The notes beneath the pieces were generated by a model. The model ran no database searches, was not told the DNA's origin, and saw only the letters and a list, made by a program, of their open reading frames with translations. Below are positions 13,291-22,848 of a stretch of 40,262 bases of DNA, piece by piece; within the stretch, counting starts at the first letter, position 1, and the number at the start of each line of letters is the position of its first letter. Location: positions 1-40,262 of the forward strand of contig JAFYWV010000042.1 in the NCBI GenBank assembly GCA_017546505.1, written 5' to 3'. Source of the stretch: Bacteroidaceae bacterium. Lineage in GTDB: Bacteria; Bacteroidota; Bacteroidia; Bacteroidales; Bacteroidaceae. Made by a program: the position numbers and the translations under genes.

Positions 13291-13905
13291 ATGAAAATAA
13301 TAGCTGTTGGTAAAAATTACAAAGAACACGCATTGGAGTTCGACGGCAGTTGCGAGAAACCGGCCGTGCCAATCATTTTTATGAAGCCCGACTCGGCTAT
13401 CATAAAGAATGGCAAGCACTTTTATGTTCCCGATTTCTTGGGCAGGATTGATTATGAGGCCGAGATTGTCGTTCGCATAAACAAACTTGGCAAAAGTATT
13501 CCGGCACGTTTTGCGCATCGCTACTATGATGCAATAACCGTAGGCATAGACTTTACTGCACGCGACTTGCAACGCAAACTCATTGCCGAGGGCGAGCCTT
13601 GGGATATGAGCAAAGGTTTTGACGGTTCGGCGGTGCTTGGCGATTTTCGCCCGGTGGAGAATTACGACATAAACAATATTGAATTCTCGTTGACAATAGA
13701 TGACAAGGTTGTGCAAAAGGCAAATACGTCACAGATGCTCTTTCCGGTTGACGAGGTTATAGCATACGTAAGCCGTTTCTGCACGCTTAAAACCGGAGAC
13801 CTGATATTTACCGGTACACCTGCAGGCGCAGGGCCTGTGACTATCGGTACGCACCTTAAAGGTTACATCGGTGAGGAAAAACTTCTTGACTTTCACATAA
13901 GATAA
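13291..13905 (+). CDS. Fumarylacetoacetate-hydrolase-family protein
   Basis: A 204-residue single-domain FAH-fold enzyme. It has the opening IIAVGKNYKEHALE, the metal-binding acidic residues in RIDYEAEIVVRI and the later VGIDFTARDLQ, WDMSKGFDGSAVLG and GDLIFTGTPAGAGPV motifs. The family includes acylpyruvases, oxaloacetate decarboxylases and hydratases of keto-acids, so an acylpyruvate- or oxaloacetate-type substrate is most likely, not proven. The ATG at 13291 is preferred; a TTG at 13285 is in frame. It is 5 bp ahead of porU, continuing the rex transcript. Confidence 0.9.
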   Translation: MKIIAVGKNYKEHALEFDGSCEKPAVPIIFMKPDSAIIKNGKHFYVPDFLGRIDYEAEIVVRINKLGKSIPARFAHRYYDAITVGIDFTARDLQRKLIAEGEPWDMSKGFDGSAVLGDFRPVENYDINNIEFSLTIDDKVVQKANTSQMLFPVDEVIAYVSRFCTLKTGDLIFTGTPAGAGPVTIGTHLKGYIGEEKLLDFHIR

Positions 13906-13910
13906 ACGAT

Positions 13911-16900
13911 ATGAAGACAAAACTATTGATATTCTGTTTTTTGCTGTTCTCTGCGACAATGGTGCGGGGACAGTTCCAAATGGTTGATTGGAATAACCAG
14001 TGTGCGGATACCTTGTTGCCTGTATGTGCACAGGTGGTAGAACTGCCGGATGATTATGCCGAATATGGTTATTCGGCTCACATTGAGTATCCCGAGTTCC
14101 AGATGATGAGTGACGCGGATGTTGCTCGCTTTGCACTTGTGGAAAAGTATGGTGCACTGCCCGAGATGCCGGTTGTCGAGTGCAGTGTCGGTATACAGGC
14201 AAAGCGCGCGCAGCTTGATGTGTACTTCTTGCCTGTTGTGATGCGGGATGGGAAATATTATCGCATAAACTCTTATAAACTGGTACTGGACAAGCACTCT
14301 GCGCCGCAGCGTCAGCGCGTTGCTGCAACCGTCGCGCCGGCAGAGCGCTATGCAGCCTCGTCGGTGCTTGCCGAGGGTAAATGGGTGCGTGTGGCTGTCG
14401 AGTCGAACGGGGTGCATAAAATAACAGACAAGGAGCTTAAAAATATGGGCTTTAGCAACCCGGCAAAGGTGCGTCTGTTTGGTTATGGAGGTCATTTGTT
14501 GCCCGAGGATGATTTGGCATCTCTGCCCGATGACCTCTGCGAGGTGCCGCTATGGCGCGAGAATGGCTATGTTCTTTTTTATGCAAACGGAACATTGAGT
14601 TGGGAGTATGGCACCAGAAGTTATGTTCACACACAAAATGTATACTCAAACTATGGCTGTTATTTCCTTACAGAGGGTGAGGTGGAGCCGATGGAGTTCC
14701 CGAAAGTGGCTTTCACTCCCACTTTGTCAACGGTGTATACCTCGTACCCCGATTATGCTCTTTATGAAAAGGAGAAAAAGAGCCTCTGCTCATACGGTCG
14801 TGTGCTTGTTGACAACGATGCTTTTTCGCAGTCTCAGGGGCGCAAGAAGGATTATAAGTTCTCTATTGACGGGGTTGTCGAGGGAGCGGCTGTCATAGGA
14901 CTCTCCTTTGCTACCGGAGGTGAGGTTTCAAGCAGTGTTTCCATTGTGTGTAAAAAGGGTGATAATACCGTTACTGCAGGCTCTCTTACGGTGGGTCGTA
15001 CCTCATCGGGCGAAGTCGGAAAGATTGCTCAGGGAATTTACACTTTGTCAAGTGGCATTACAGACAATCCGGTCTTTTCTCTGGTGCACAATACAAACAA
15101 CAGCTCGCTTGTGGGTTATCTTGACTATCTTTCGGTCAATTATCGTCGTTCTCTTGCCTTGCGCGGTTCGTCGACCTTGTTCCGTGGAGACTTGAAAGGT
15201 GAAGGTTATGCTACTTTTGAAGTAGCGGACTGTAACAGCGATACAAGGGTGTGGGATGTCACAACTCCCTCCGAAATAAAGGAGGTTGAGGGTGTGCTCG
15301 ACGGCACGACATATTCAGTGGTTGCTTCGGCCGGTAATAATAGTAATCTTGTGGCTGTGGATGTCAAAGGTTCGTTCCCCGCGGTTAAGGTGATGGGGAA
15401 TGTTCCGAACCAGAACTTGCACGCTTTGGGGCAAGTGGATATGGTTATCATTGTGCCGTCAAACGGTAAATTCCTTGCTGCGGCAGAGCGTCTTGCCGCT
15501 GCGCACCGCTCAATCGACGGTCTTACGGTTGAGGTGGTGACAGCCCAGCAGGTGTATAATGAATTTGCATCGGGAACGCCCGATGTGACGGCTTATCGTC
15601 GTTTGATGAAGATGCTTTATGACCGGGCTGTCGAGTATGAGGATGTTCCAAAATATCTGCTTCTCTTCGGTGACGGCTGGTATGACAATCGCTTGATAAC
15701 ATTCCCCGGACGCAAGCAAGAGGATTATCTGCTGTGTTACGAGTCGCAGAATTCTGTAGATGCCATCCGTTCGTATGTCCTTGAGGATTATATGGGTTAT
15801 CTTGATGATGGAGAGGGTAGCAACCATACACGTGACAAGGTAGATCTTGGTGTGGGACGTATCCCCGCGCAGTCTGTTGCTGATGCCAATGCCGTGGTAG
15901 ACAAGATTATTGCTTATATGCAGAACAAAAATGCAGGTGGATGGCAAAATACCATTCTGCTCTTGGGTGATGATGGTGATGAGAATATGCCTAACCAGCA
16001 TATGAAGGATGCTGATGCTGTCGCAGCTGTATATGAAAGAGAGTATAACTCTTATATTCTTAACCGTATATATTGGGATGATTATCAGATTGAGGTTTCT
16101 GCAACAGGAAAACGTTATCCTGCAGTTACGCAAGAGATATACAATGCTCTTGAGAAAGGAGCTCTTATAGTCAATTACTCGGGACACGGAAGTACCAATC
16201 TCCTGTCGCACGAGATGGTGTGGAAGGCGTCTGATATGGCAACGATAAAATTGCCGCGTATGCCCTTCTGGGTGACTGCGTCGTGTGACATCGGTCCTTT
16301 TGATATGGGTGACAACTCTGTTGCCGAGTCGGCGATAATGAATGCCGATGGTGGTGCGATTGGTCTTTTTACAACTACGCGTACTGTGATGCAAAGTTAT
16401 AACTCTGTTATAAACAAGGAGTTCTCAGATGTTGTTATGCGCCCGGTCAACACCGGCGAGGTGATGGCGGTAGGTGATGCTATGAGAATCGCTAAGTGTA
16501 ATGTCATAACGTATGGCAGCGACAGGACAGTGAACAAGTTGCAGTATATACTTTTGGGCGACCCGGCGTTAAGGCTCAAATATCCGCAATACAGCATTGT
16601 GGTAGATAGGGTAAATGGTGTTGATGCGTCCGAGACAACACAGGTGAGCGCAGGCTCATTGCTGAATGTTGAGGGTCGTGTATTGACAAGGTCGGGTGAG
16701 TTGGCTTCGGATTTTTCGGGAGTGCTATATTCTACACTGTTTGATAGTGCAGTTGAGGTTAGTACACGTAATAATACCGGTCTTGGAAGCCACACTTACA
16801 CCGCTTATAACAAAACTCTTTTTACAGGTACCGATTCTGTGCGTGGTGGCTACTTTGCAATGAGTATGCCTGTTCCATTGGATATAAGTTATAGCAATGA

Positions 16901-17678
16901 CTACGGTCTGTTGAGCCTTTATGCTGTCGATACGGCCTTTGTCTCATCGGCACAGGGACGTTTTGTCAATTTTACAGTGGGAGGAACTGCCGAGGATTTC
17001 AGAAATGACAGTGTCGGTCCGGAGATAAAACTATACCTGAATTCGCCTTCGTTCATAGATGGCAGTGAAGTAAATTCTAATCCTGCCCTTTTTGTGGAAC
17101 TGTATGACGAGAATGGTATAAATACAATGGGTACAGGTGTCGGTCACGATATTACCGCGATTGTGGATAACGATATCCATCACACGTATAATCTTAACAG
17201 TGCCTTTGTACCGGCTGTCGGTGATTACACACGCGGAACAATAAGTATGCCGCTAAAAACTCTTGATGCAGGGTGGCACACCTTGAAGTTGCGTGCTTGG
17301 GATTTATACAATAATTCATCGCTTGCAGAAATCTCTTTCTACGTCAATCCGTCGCTTGCCCCCGGTCTTTCTGAGTTGAAAGTGACTCCTGCACCGGTTG
17401 TTGCAAATTCACCTGTGACATTCACTCTGATGCACAACCGTCCCGAGAGTGAGATAGAAGTGTGCATAGATGTCTTTGATGTTCAGGGGCGTCTCTATTG
17501 GAGCAATAAAGAGCGTGTGGTTTGTGATACCAATGTCTACACTTGTCAGTGGAACGTAGCCAAGCAAGGTGGCCGCCCACTGTCGGCAGGTGTGTACCTC
17601 GTAAGGGCTTATGTGACTGAGGGGGGTGTTCCTTCATCTGTGAAAAATGGAAAATTTGTTGTGGTAAACAATAAATAA
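13911..17678 (+). CDS. porU: Type IX secretion sortase PorU
   Basis: A 1255-residue outer-membrane-associated protease-sortase. It removes the C-terminal signal of type IX cargo and attaches the cargo to A-LPS. A signal peptide (MKTKLLIFCFLLFSATMVRG) is followed by an N-terminal domain and a C25 gingipain-type domain at about residues 508-890. His759 (YSGHGSTN) and Cys792 (VTASCDIGPFD) are 33 residues apart, the same spacing as the catalytic pair of gingipain RgpB. The C-terminus is Ig-like with a FlgD-like final module (FDVQGRLYW...LSAGVYLVRAYV). It is slightly longer than the P. gingivalis protein. porV follows 70 nt later, as in P. gingivalis (PG0026-PG0027). Confidence 0.93.
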   Translation: MKTKLLIFCFLLFSATMVRGQFQMVDWNNQCADTLLPVCAQVVELPDDYAEYGYSAHIEYPEFQMMSDADVARFALVEKYGALPEMPVVECSVGIQAKRAQLDVYFLPVVMRDGKYYRINSYKLVLDKHSAPQRQRVAATVAPAERYAASSVLAEGKWVRVAVESNGVHKITDKELKNMGFSNPAKVRLFGYGGHLLPEDDLASLPDDLCEVPLWRENGYVLFYANGTLSWEYGTRSYVHTQNVYSNYGCYFLTEGEVEPMEFPKVAFTPTLSTVYTSYPDYALYEKEKKSLCSYGRVLVDNDAFSQSQGRKKDYKFSIDGVVEGAAVIGLSFATGGEVSSSVSIVCKKGDNTVTAGSLTVGRTSSGEVGKIAQGIYTLSSGITDNPVFSLVHNTNNSSLVGYLDYLSVNYRRSLALRGSSTLFRGDLKGEGYATFEVADCNSDTRVWDVTTPSEIKEVEGVLDGTTYSVVASAGNNSNLVAVDVKGSFPAVKVMGNVPNQNLHALGQVDMVIIVPSNGKFLAAAERLAAAHRSIDGLTVEVVTAQQVYNEFASGTPDVTAYRRLMKMLYDRAVEYEDVPKYLLLFGDGWYDNRLITFPGRKQEDYLLCYESQNSVDAIRSYVLEDYMGYLDDGEGSNHTRDKVDLGVGRIPAQSVADANAVVDKIIAYMQNKNAGGWQNTILLLGDDGDENMPNQHMKDADAVAAVYEREYNSYILNRIYWDDYQIEVSATGKRYPAVTQEIYNALEKGALIVNYSGHGSTNLLSHEMVWKASDMATIKLPRMPFWVTASCDIGPFDMGDNSVAESAIMNADGGAIGLFTTTRTVMQSYNSVINKEFSDVVMRPVNTGEVMAVGDAMRIAKCNVITYGSDRTVNKLQYILLGDPALRLKYPQYSIVVDRVNGVDASETTQVSAGSLLNVEGRVLTRSGELASDFSGVLYSTLFDSAVEVSTRNNTGLGSHTYTAYNKTLFTGTDSVRGGYFAMSMPVPLDISYSNDYGLLSLYAVDTAFVSSAQGRFVNFTVGGTAEDFRNDSVGPEIKLYLNSPSFIDGSEVNSNPALFVELYDENGINTMGTGVGHDITAIVDNDIHHTYNLNSAFVPAVGDYTRGTISMPLKTLDAGWHTLKLRAWDLYNNSSLAEISFYVNPSLAPGLSELKVTPAPVVANSPVTFTLMHNRPESEIEVCIDVFDVQGRLYWSNKERVVCDTNVYTCQWNVAKQGGRPLSAGVYLVRAYVTEGGVPSSVKNGKFVVVNNK

Positions 17679-17748
17679 ACGAAAATTTAGTTATATAATG
17701 TACAAATTGTTTCTGACAGTTTTTTGCTGCCGGTAAAAATATTTAGAT

Positions 17749-18954
17749 ATGATGAAGAATAATATAGCAGTTCTGTTTCTTTTGGCCGTGATGGCTATTC
17801 CTGCTTTTTCGCAGAATTCAAAAAGTCAATTCAACCCTGTGTACACAGGAGTGACATCTCTTTCAATAGCTCCTGATGCGCGTGCCGGTGCTTTGGGTGA
17901 CGTGGGTGTGGCAACAGAGCCGGATGCAAATTCACAGTATTGGAATCCTGCAAAGTATCCGTTCAATATTGCGCGTGCCGGTGTGTCTATGTCCTATACT
18001 CCGTGGCTTCGTCAGTTGGTAAGTGATATTGATCTTGTCAACCTTGCCGGTTTCTACCGCATAGGTAACTATTCGGCGGTGAGCTCTTCGTTGACCTATT
18101 TCTCGCTTGGTGAGGTCTTTGCCGGTGAGGATGGTGCAGAATGGACTATCAAACCATACGAGTTGGCCTTTGATGTCGCATATTCACGTATGCTTTCCGA
18201 GACTTTTTCTGCGGCCATAGCATTGCGTTATATCTTCAGTGACCTGCAGTATGACTACCAGGATGATATGTCACCTGGTCACGCTTTTGCTGCCGATATT
18301 GCATTGTACTACAATAAATATCTTTTTATGGGTAGCCGCGAGTGTCTGTTGGGTCTTGGATTGAATATCTCAAATATCGGTACAAAAATATCATACGATG
18401 GTGGTGCAACCAATGAGTTCATTCCAACCAACTTGCGTTTTGGTGCATCGTTGCTTTTGCCGTTCGATGAGTATAACACTTTGTCAATCAGCTTTGATAT
18501 AAATAAACTGTTGGTGCCCACAAAGCCTTCGTATGAACAGTTCCTTGAGGAGAATCCTGCTCCGGATGTGGATGAAGAGAGCCGTTATTCCGAGTATCAG
18601 GCTTGGTTGGATGGCACGGGTTATAACGATATTTCTTCAATATCGGGTATATTCAAATCTTTTGGCGATGCTCCTGGTGGCGCGGCTGAGGAATTTCGTG
18701 AGCTATATGGCGGTATCGGTCTTGAATACTGCTATAACAGACAGTTTACATTGCGTGCCGGTTATCATCACGAGGATGCCTACAAAGGCAATAGAAAGTA
18801 CTTTACTTTGGGAGCAGGTTTCCGTATGAGTGTCTTTTCGCTCGATGCCGCTTATCTTATATCGACAGCCCAAAGCAACCCTCTTGACCAGACATTACGT
18901 TTCTCGCTATCGTTTGATTTGGATGGCTTGAAAGACCTTTTCCGTCGTCGTTAA
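17749..18954 (+). CDS. porV: Type IX secretion outer-membrane protein PorV
   Basis: A 401-residue outer-membrane beta-barrel of the FadL-like PorV (LptO) family. It carries exported cargo from the SprA translocon to the PorU sortase. The signal peptide ends at AIPAFSQ. The conserved start SLSIAPDARAGALGDVGVATEPD, then NSQYWNPAKYPF, is diagnostic for PorV/PorQ-type proteins. Pairing with porU argues for PorV. A 50-residue acidic/polar insertion (about 260-315, ENPAPDVDEESRYSEYQ) is probably an outer loop. ispF follows 10 bp later. Confidence 0.93.
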   Translation: MMKNNIAVLFLLAVMAIPAFSQNSKSQFNPVYTGVTSLSIAPDARAGALGDVGVATEPDANSQYWNPAKYPFNIARAGVSMSYTPWLRQLVSDIDLVNLAGFYRIGNYSAVSSSLTYFSLGEVFAGEDGAEWTIKPYELAFDVAYSRMLSETFSAAIALRYIFSDLQYDYQDDMSPGHAFAADIALYYNKYLFMGSRECLLGLGLNISNIGTKISYDGGATNEFIPTNLRFGASLLLPFDEYNTLSISFDINKLLVPTKPSYEQFLEENPAPDVDEESRYSEYQAWLDGTGYNDISSISGIFKSFGDAPGGAAEEFRELYGGIGLEYCYNRQFTLRAGYHHEDAYKGNRKYFTLGAGFRMSVFSLDAAYLISTAQSNPLDQTLRFSLSFDLDGLKDLFRRR

Positions 18955-18964
18955 ACATTCTGCT

Positions 18965-19438
18965 ATGATACGTGTAGGTTTTGGAATTGATGTCCATAAA
19001 TTCGTAGAGAACCGTGACCTTTGGATAGGTGGCGTAAAAATCCCTTATGGGTATGGCTTGGCCGGGCATTCGGATGCCGACGTGCTCATCCACGCTATTT
19101 GCGATGCTTTGTTGGGGGCTGCAAATCTGCGCGACATCGGCTATCAGTTCCCCGATAATTCCGATGAGTTCTTGAATATCGACAGTAAAATACTGCTACG
19201 ACGCACGGCAGAGCTGTTGAAAGAGAAGGGTTACACTATCGGCAATATTGATTCAACTGTTGCCGCGCAGGCACCAAGGTTGAACCCTTATATACCCGCA
19301 ATGCAACAGACTATGGCCGATGTGCTTGGCGTAGATGTCGATTGTGTGTCGGTGAAGGCTACTACTACTGAAAAACTTGGTTTTGAAGGACGTAAGGAGG
19401 GTATAACCGCATACGCCACGGTGCTTATATGCAAGTGA
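18965..19438 (+). CDS. ispF: 2-C-methyl-D-erythritol 2,4-cyclodiphosphate synthase
   Basis: A 157-residue enzyme of the MEP isoprenoid pathway. It cyclises CDP-ME 2-phosphate, a step towards the undecaprenyl chain made by uppS further along this block. The metal-binding motif FGIDVHKF (Asp/His), LAGHSDADVLIHAICDALLGAA and the C-terminal KATTTEKLGFEGRKEGI are intact. The length is standard. Its end overlaps the next gene by 10 bp, so the two are translationally coupled. Confidence 0.96.
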   Translation: MIRVGFGIDVHKFVENRDLWIGGVKIPYGYGLAGHSDADVLIHAICDALLGAANLRDIGYQFPDNSDEFLNIDSKILLRRTAELLKEKGYTIGNIDSTVAAQAPRLNPYIPAMQQTMADVLGVDVDCVSVKATTTEKLGFEGRKEGITAYATVLICK

Positions 19439-20259
19439 GATTAAAAAATGTTCTCTTACACTATATGATTTTGGCAGCAGTGATGCTGCTAATTTCGTCT
19501 TGTGCCTCGTTGTCACCCGATGGGGTGGGGCGCGTCAAGCGTTATACGTTTGATGATGAGAGTGTTCCACAGGAATTCGATGGCTACAAGGTGGCTTTTG
19601 TGTCCGATTTGCATTACCCGAGTCTTTTTAACCGGAAACGTCTGGAGAAGCTTGTGCGTAGGCTGCAGAAAGAGTCGCCTGGAGTGCTGCTTTTGGGTGG
19701 TGACTATGTGGCTTCGGCGATTTTTTTTGATGAACTGTTCCATTCGCTTTCTGCTGTAAAGCCGTCCGATGGAGTGTTTGCCGTACTTGGCAATCACGAA
19801 CGCCGTTATGAGGAGGCTGCAATTATGTCTATGAATGAATTTGGCGTAGATCTGCTTGCAGACAATGTCGTTGCCATAGAACGTGGGCGTGATACGGTTT
19901 ATGTTGCCGGAGTATATGATAGCTTCGCGTATGATTCGCTTGTCGTGCAGCCTGCTGAGCTTGTTGATGAAGAGGCTTTTGTGATGTTGCTTTGTCACAC
20001 CCCCGATTATGCCGAGCGTTCATCTACAGCTGCTGATATTGTCTTTTCGGGGCACACACACGGCGGTCAAGTGTCACTTCTTGGGCTTTATACGCCTGTA
20101 AAAAATACACGCTACGGCAGGCGTTTCCTGCGTGGAGTGAACAAGACGACAAGCGGTGCAACGGTAATCACTACAAACGGAGTCGGAACATCAAGGCGCA
20201 AAGTGCGTTTTTGCGTACCAAGTGAGATTGTCATAGTGACGCTGAAGTGCAAAAAATAG
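19429..20259 (+). CDS. Calcineurin-like metallophosphoesterase lipoprotein
   Basis: A 276-residue protein. The N-terminus has a hydrophobic stretch ending in a lipobox LLISSC (Cys25), so it is probably membrane-anchored on the periplasmic side. All family motifs are present: VAFVSDLHYPS, LLLGGDYVAS, VLGNHERRY, LLCHTPDY and SGHTHGGQVS, giving the two-metal site. It belongs to the YkuE/LpxG-like branch, whose members cut phosphodiesters or pyrophosphates, in some bacteria UDP-diacylglucosamine. The substrate cannot be told from sequence. The overlap with ispF suggests an envelope role. Confidence 0.88.
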   Translation: MQVRLKNVLLHYMILAAVMLLISSCASLSPDGVGRVKRYTFDDESVPQEFDGYKVAFVSDLHYPSLFNRKRLEKLVRRLQKESPGVLLLGGDYVASAIFFDELFHSLSAVKPSDGVFAVLGNHERRYEEAAIMSMNEFGVDLLADNVVAIERGRDTVYVAGVYDSFAYDSLVVQPAELVDEEAFVMLLCHTPDYAERSSTAADIVFSGHTHGGQVSLLGLYTPVKNTRYGRRFLRGVNKTTSGATVITTNGVGTSRRKVRFCVPSEIVIVTLKCKK

Positions 20260-20329
20260 TATCATAATAAATCTTTTTTGTTTGTCGTTGTTTTTTTGAC
20301 AAATGTAATGAATGTGAAAATAATTTACA

Positions 20330-21382
20330 ATGAGCAGTGTTGATGAACTCTATATGCAGCGTTGCCTGCAGCTTGCACGTTGCGCAGCGGGAAGTACCTC
20401 GCCTAACCCTATGGTTGGGGCTGTGATTGTATGTAACGGTCGTGTAATTGGTGAGGGATTTCACATTCGTGCGGGTGAACCGCACGCTGAGGTGAATGCC
20501 GTGAATTCAGTTGCCGAGAGGGATAAACATCTGCTTGGGCGTTCAACGATGTATGTCTCTCTTGAACCTTGCTCTCATTATGGCAAGACACCGCCCTGCT
20601 GTGATATGATAATCGCTAGGGGAATACCGCGTGTCGTCATAGGCTTGGCCGACCCGAATCCTCAGGTCAATGGGGCCGGAATAGAACGTATGCGAGCTGC
20701 CGGTGTGGATGTTGAAGTCGGCGTTCTCGAGGCTGAATGTTCCCGATTAAATCGTGCTTTTTTTACATCTCAAGTACACAAGCGTCCATACGTGACACTG
20801 AAATGGGCACAGAGTGCCGATGGTTTTATTGACCTGTTGCGCGATGGTGGTCAGGCTGTGAAAATATCATCATCTGTGTCGCAGGTGGCAGTGCACCGCT
20901 TGCGTGCGCAGAGTGATGCCATTCTTGTGGGGCGGCATACTGCACTGCTTGATAACCCCTCGCTCGATATACGTCATTGGGTGGGGCGTCCCCCATTGCG
21001 CTTGGTGATTGACAAAACCGGCTCTTTGCCTGTAGATTTGAATATTTTCAATGGGAAGCTGCCTACTGTTGTTTACACAGCTTGTGAAAAGGAAGATAAG
21101 GTTGGTAAAAATATTGAACAAATTGTGCTTGATTTCGATAAGCCGTTGTTGCCCCAAATACTTGCTCATTTAAGTACGCGTAAAGTCAATAGTTTGCTTG
21201 TCGAGGGTGGAGCGACGTTGTTGCAGTCTTTTATAGACTCTTCGCTTTGGGATGAGGCTCGCGTAGAGATTAATCCATCGCTTGAGTTGGGATGTGGAGT
21301 GGTAGCTCCTTCGCTTGGCGTATTGTCCCCTGCAAGCAGAGAATCCATTTCAGGTAATGAAATCCTCCACTTTTACAGGTGA
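20330..21382 (+). CDS. ribD: Riboflavin deaminase/reductase
   Basis: A 350-residue bifunctional enzyme of riboflavin synthesis. The N-terminal cytidine-deaminase-like domain (1-145) carries the zinc ligands in PHAEVNAVN and LEPCSHYGKTPPCC; MQRCLQLA and TSPNPMVGAVIV are also typical. The C-terminal domain (150-350) is the NADPH-dependent reductase (RPYVTLKWAQSADGFI, LLVEGGATLLQSFID). Length is normal. It is separated from the phosphoesterase gene by 70 AT-rich bases that may hold a promoter. I see no FMN riboswitch upstream. Confidence 0.95.
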   Translation: MSSVDELYMQRCLQLARCAAGSTSPNPMVGAVIVCNGRVIGEGFHIRAGEPHAEVNAVNSVAERDKHLLGRSTMYVSLEPCSHYGKTPPCCDMIIARGIPRVVIGLADPNPQVNGAGIERMRAAGVDVEVGVLEAECSRLNRAFFTSQVHKRPYVTLKWAQSADGFIDLLRDGGQAVKISSSVSQVAVHRLRAQSDAILVGRHTALLDNPSLDIRHWVGRPPLRLVIDKTGSLPVDLNIFNGKLPTVVYTACEKEDKVGKNIEQIVLDFDKPLLPQILAHLSTRKVNSLLVEGGATLLQSFIDSSLWDEARVEINPSLELGCGVVAPSLGVLSPASRESISGNEILHFYR

Positions 21383-21450
21383 AAATCCCTTAATTATTTT
21401 AAAATATTATAAATAAAGCCTCAAATGTCGCATAAACCAAAAAATGTTGC

Positions 21451-21458
21451 TATTTTTG
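21451..21458 (+). promoter_or_regulatory. Candidate -7 box before the lipoprotein gene
   Basis: TATTTTTG matches TAnnTTTG and lies 27 bp before the ATG at 21486. No clean TTTG -33 box is present. Confidence 0.45.
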
Positions 21459-21485
21459 CAGATTGAACGAAAAGTGCAAATTTGT

Positions 21486-22844
21486 ATGAAAAAAAGTTTA
21501 GCGATATGTTTTTCGGTGTTGATGTTGGTTGCTACTTCTTGCTTGGATGGTGTAGAAGAGGTTACCCTCTCGCCGTATGCGGTTTTGAAATCATTCAGCA
21601 TTGGGGATATCACTTCTGAATATCCTGCGTTTACATCGGAAGGTCTGGACACGACTGAGACGAAAACAGTGCTGGGCAGTTCTTATGTTTTTTCTATAAA
21701 TCAGCAGACAGGCGAAGTTTTCAATGCAGACTCTTTGCCCTATGGCACAGAGGTGGACAGCATAATGATTGATATGCAATTGTCGGGCTATGCACAGATT
21801 TATGTTGACAGTACCGATAGTTTCGAGGGTTTTCTTACCGACGAATTTATAGACTTTACAACGCCACGTAAGTTTCGTATAACATCTACTGATTCCGAGT
21901 ATCACAGGGATTATACGGTTTCTGTAAACGTGCATCAGGTTGAGCCCGAGATGATGATGTGGAGCGATGAATATCTCTCTGATGATGCTCTTGTGCCGCT
22001 GCGTGCGTTGGAGTTCGACGGCAAGATGTGCCTGTTTGGTAAAAAAGATGAGGGTTTTGTGCTTGCGACAACAGGGATGCAGGGTGCTCCTTCGTGGCAG
22101 TGTGAGGCTATTACGGGCCTGCCCGAAACAGCGGATTTGGCAACTGCTCATTCGTTTTCCGGTGCTCTGTATGTGATTGCCGGCGATGGGCTTTATACCT
22201 CGCTTAACGGCAAAGAGTGGACGTTGTGTTATGGTGGCAGCGGCTTGGTAGCCATTGTCGGAGTTTCGGATGATGAAGGGGTTATGTGGGTGGCTGCAGA
22301 TAACGGATTGCTGACAACTGTCGACGGTGTCGCTTTTGAGAGTGCAGGAGAGGTGCCAGCCGGTTTTCCGCTCTATGGCGTATCGACTGCATCGTGTGCA
22401 ATGAAACATAACAAGAATATTGTCAGATATGTTGTTGTGGGCTATCCCGACAAAGACAAGAGTGGTAAGACGACGGTTTGGAGTAAGTTGTCTACCGAGA
22501 CCGCTTGGGTGAAATATGAAAATGAGAACAACGTATACTCTTGTCCTTCATTGGAGGGCTTGACTGTGTTCGGGTACGATGGATTTCTCTATGCTGTCGG
22601 TGGTGCCGGAGTTGCACAAGGCAAGGATGTTGAGGCTTTTGAATCATTCTACATATCACGTGATAATGGTATAACCTGGAAAGCACCAAAAGGTTTTTAT
22701 CAGCGCATACCTTCGTCATTGAAGGGATGTGACGAGCCATTTGTCGTGGCTGTCGGTTCGGATAATGTTGTGTGGATTATATGTGCCGGTGAGCAGTTGG
22801 CTGTCAGAAAGGGAATGATTAACCGTTTGGGGTTTAAGAAGTGA
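21486..22844 (+). CDS. Unknown lipoprotein with propeller-like repeats
   Basis: A 452-residue protein. The start at 21486 (MKKSLAICF) gives a signal peptide with lipobox LVATSC. The next 130 residues look like an all-beta Ig-like domain. The C-terminal 280 residues have recurring short motifs of sialidase/BNR-type propellers (DGLYTSLNGKEWTLCYG, DNGLLTTVDGVAFES, FYISRDNGITWKAPKG). It resembles proteins labelled DUF6242 in Bacteroidales; I know no function. It stops 4 bp before the porG ATG, so it is co-transcribed with porG and may be an outer-membrane or surface partner of the type IX machinery. Confidence 0.75.
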   Translation: MKKSLAICFSVLMLVATSCLDGVEEVTLSPYAVLKSFSIGDITSEYPAFTSEGLDTTETKTVLGSSYVFSINQQTGEVFNADSLPYGTEVDSIMIDMQLSGYAQIYVDSTDSFEGFLTDEFIDFTTPRKFRITSTDSEYHRDYTVSVNVHQVEPEMMMWSDEYLSDDALVPLRALEFDGKMCLFGKKDEGFVLATTGMQGAPSWQCEAITGLPETADLATAHSFSGALYVIAGDGLYTSLNGKEWTLCYGGSGLVAIVGVSDDEGVMWVAADNGLLTTVDGVAFESAGEVPAGFPLYGVSTASCAMKHNKNIVRYVVVGYPDKDKSGKTTVWSKLSTETAWVKYENENNVYSCPSLEGLTVFGYDGFLYAVGGAGVAQGKDVEAFESFYISRDNGITWKAPKGFYQRIPSSLKGCDEPFVVAVGSDNVVWIICAGEQLAVRKGMINRLGFKK

Positions 22845-22848
22845 GTAT

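Noticed and set aside
15510-16394. 294-codon open frame antisense to porU
   Set aside because: A shadow of the porU coding frame; porU has full motif support on the + strand and the antisense product resembles nothing.
20260-20329. FMN riboswitch before ribD
   Set aside because: The gap is only 70 AT-rich bases with no conserved RFN-element helices.
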